64,000 bases of DNA from Alviniconcha marisindica (lineage: Eukaryota; Mollusca; Gastropoda; Provannidae), in assembly GCA_018857735.1 (NCBI GenBank), contig JABMCL010000191.1:1233501-1297500 (forward strand), given 5' to 3'. Positions 63,501 through 64,000 of this stretch are shown in pieces. The notes under the pieces were generated by a model, which had not been told where the DNA came from, made no database searches, and saw only the letters and a list, made by a program, of their open reading frames with translations. Position 1 is the stretch's first letter; each line of letters opens with the position of its first letter. The translations under genes and the position numbers were made by a program.

Positions 63501-64000
63501 TGACAATGGTACATTTATGTCATTTAAAAGTTTTAAAGAAAAATTCGGAATTAAGACAGATTACATTACATATATTGGATGTGTGCAAGCTATCAAAAGC
63601 TACATACGTAAAACAGAAATAACAGTGGAGGGTAAAAATTCAGCAGATTTAATTAAGACGCTTATGACAATTTATAATAAACAAAAAGGCTCACGCCTTT
63701 ATTATGAGGTACTTATGCAGAATATAACTAGACCTAACTGTTGTGACAAGTGGGAAGCTAAGCTAAATAAAGATATTAATTGGTGTATCACCTTTAAGAA
63801 AATGCAACAGATTCAAGAAATAAAACTGAAATGGTTTCAGATAAGACTAGTACATAGAATAATTGCTACTAATGTTGTTTTAATGCACATGGGAATTGAA
63901 AATGACACTACTTGCTCTTTTTGTCGAAAGACCGAGACTCAATTAACCATATATTTTGGTCATGTACATACTGTGAGGTCATTTGGGAACAATTCCAGAT
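60541..64000 (+). mobile_element. L1/Tx1-type LINE, endonuclease and RT, frameshifted, runs off the edge
   Basis: The start at ATG 60541 encodes TVKIVSVNCQGLSD, the N-terminus of an AP-like endonuclease. 60605-60886 and 60900-61150 continue it (YLLQDTHFD, NIIIGGDWNLVLD, TWRRNTPLQQSRLDFFLISD). From 60975 a 395-codon frame reaches RARWIADGEKITKYF, SPGSDGFTAEFFKFFW. RT blocks follow in changed frames: CLDFEKAFDSVDWKFM, GCRQGDPISPD and ISQYADDTEITLEG (catalytic YADD). 62483-63499 carries the thumb and connection parts. Near the edge is TCSFCRKTE, the start of a C-terminal zinc-knuckle. At least six frame breaks (about 60620, 60885, 62160, 62270, 62560, 63495), so it is not functional as written. 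I did not see an ORF1. Confidence 0.88.

Noticed and set aside
50000..64000. Search for the missing N-terminal pappalysin exons (laminin-G, LNR1-2)
   Set aside because: No minus-strand frame here shows cysteine spacing or motifs of those domains; the recognisable minus-strand frames are LINE sequence.

Overview
The window is animal DNA, most likely from a lophotrochozoan and probably a marine mollusc. I infer this from the small phase-matched exons in long introns, the dense microsatellites and minisatellites, and the mix of non-LTR retrotransposons, tRNA-derived SINEs, a piggyBac relic and MITEs. The species cannot be fixed from sequence alone.

The main gene is on the minus strand. I assembled 18 coding exons between 49802 and 16331 that encode about 1,037 C-terminal residues of a pappalysin (PAPP-A family, MEROPS M43 metzincin). 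In gene order they carry the zinc-binding motif [11 protein letters not shown] and the Met-turn, a beta-rich central region, a GDGC-type cysteine repeat, five CCP/sushi modules each split by an intron, and a terminal exon with a Lin-12/Notch repeat ([19 protein letters not shown]) and the stop codon. Every neighbouring pair of splice phases agrees. The N-terminal exons (signal peptide, laminin-G-like domain, first two LNRs) are not in the window and should lie beyond 64000.

Layout. 1-13 kb: downstream flank with a LINE fragment, a SINE, copies of a dispersed repeat, microsatellites and a 52-60 bp minisatellite; no convincing gene. 13.1-16.06 kb: a 3-kb pyrimidine-rich minisatellite starting about 270 bp past the pappalysin stop. 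16.3-49.8 kb: pappalysin, with introns holding two 1.54-kb LTR copies in inverted orientation, a hairpin-rich 458-bp MITE, a piggyBac relic, two LINE copies, tRNA-SINEs (one with a nested MITE), a long inverted repeat and several minisatellites. 49.8-64 kb: the upstream intron, holding a 222-bp near-perfect hairpin, three LINE families with nested insertion, an 80-bp perfect palindrome, and a frameshifted L1/Tx1-type LINE running off the right edge.

The features most worth checking are: repeats that touch splice sites (a tandemly duplicated donor half-exon, UG repeats abutting acceptors, a duplicated acceptor, and a hairpin just upstream of the catalytic exon), the palindrome-rich MITE with 6-bp target duplications, and the G-rich minisatellite that may lie in the pappalysin 3' UTR. 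I did not find an evident novel gene system; the novelty is in repeat structure and its contact with one conserved protease gene.
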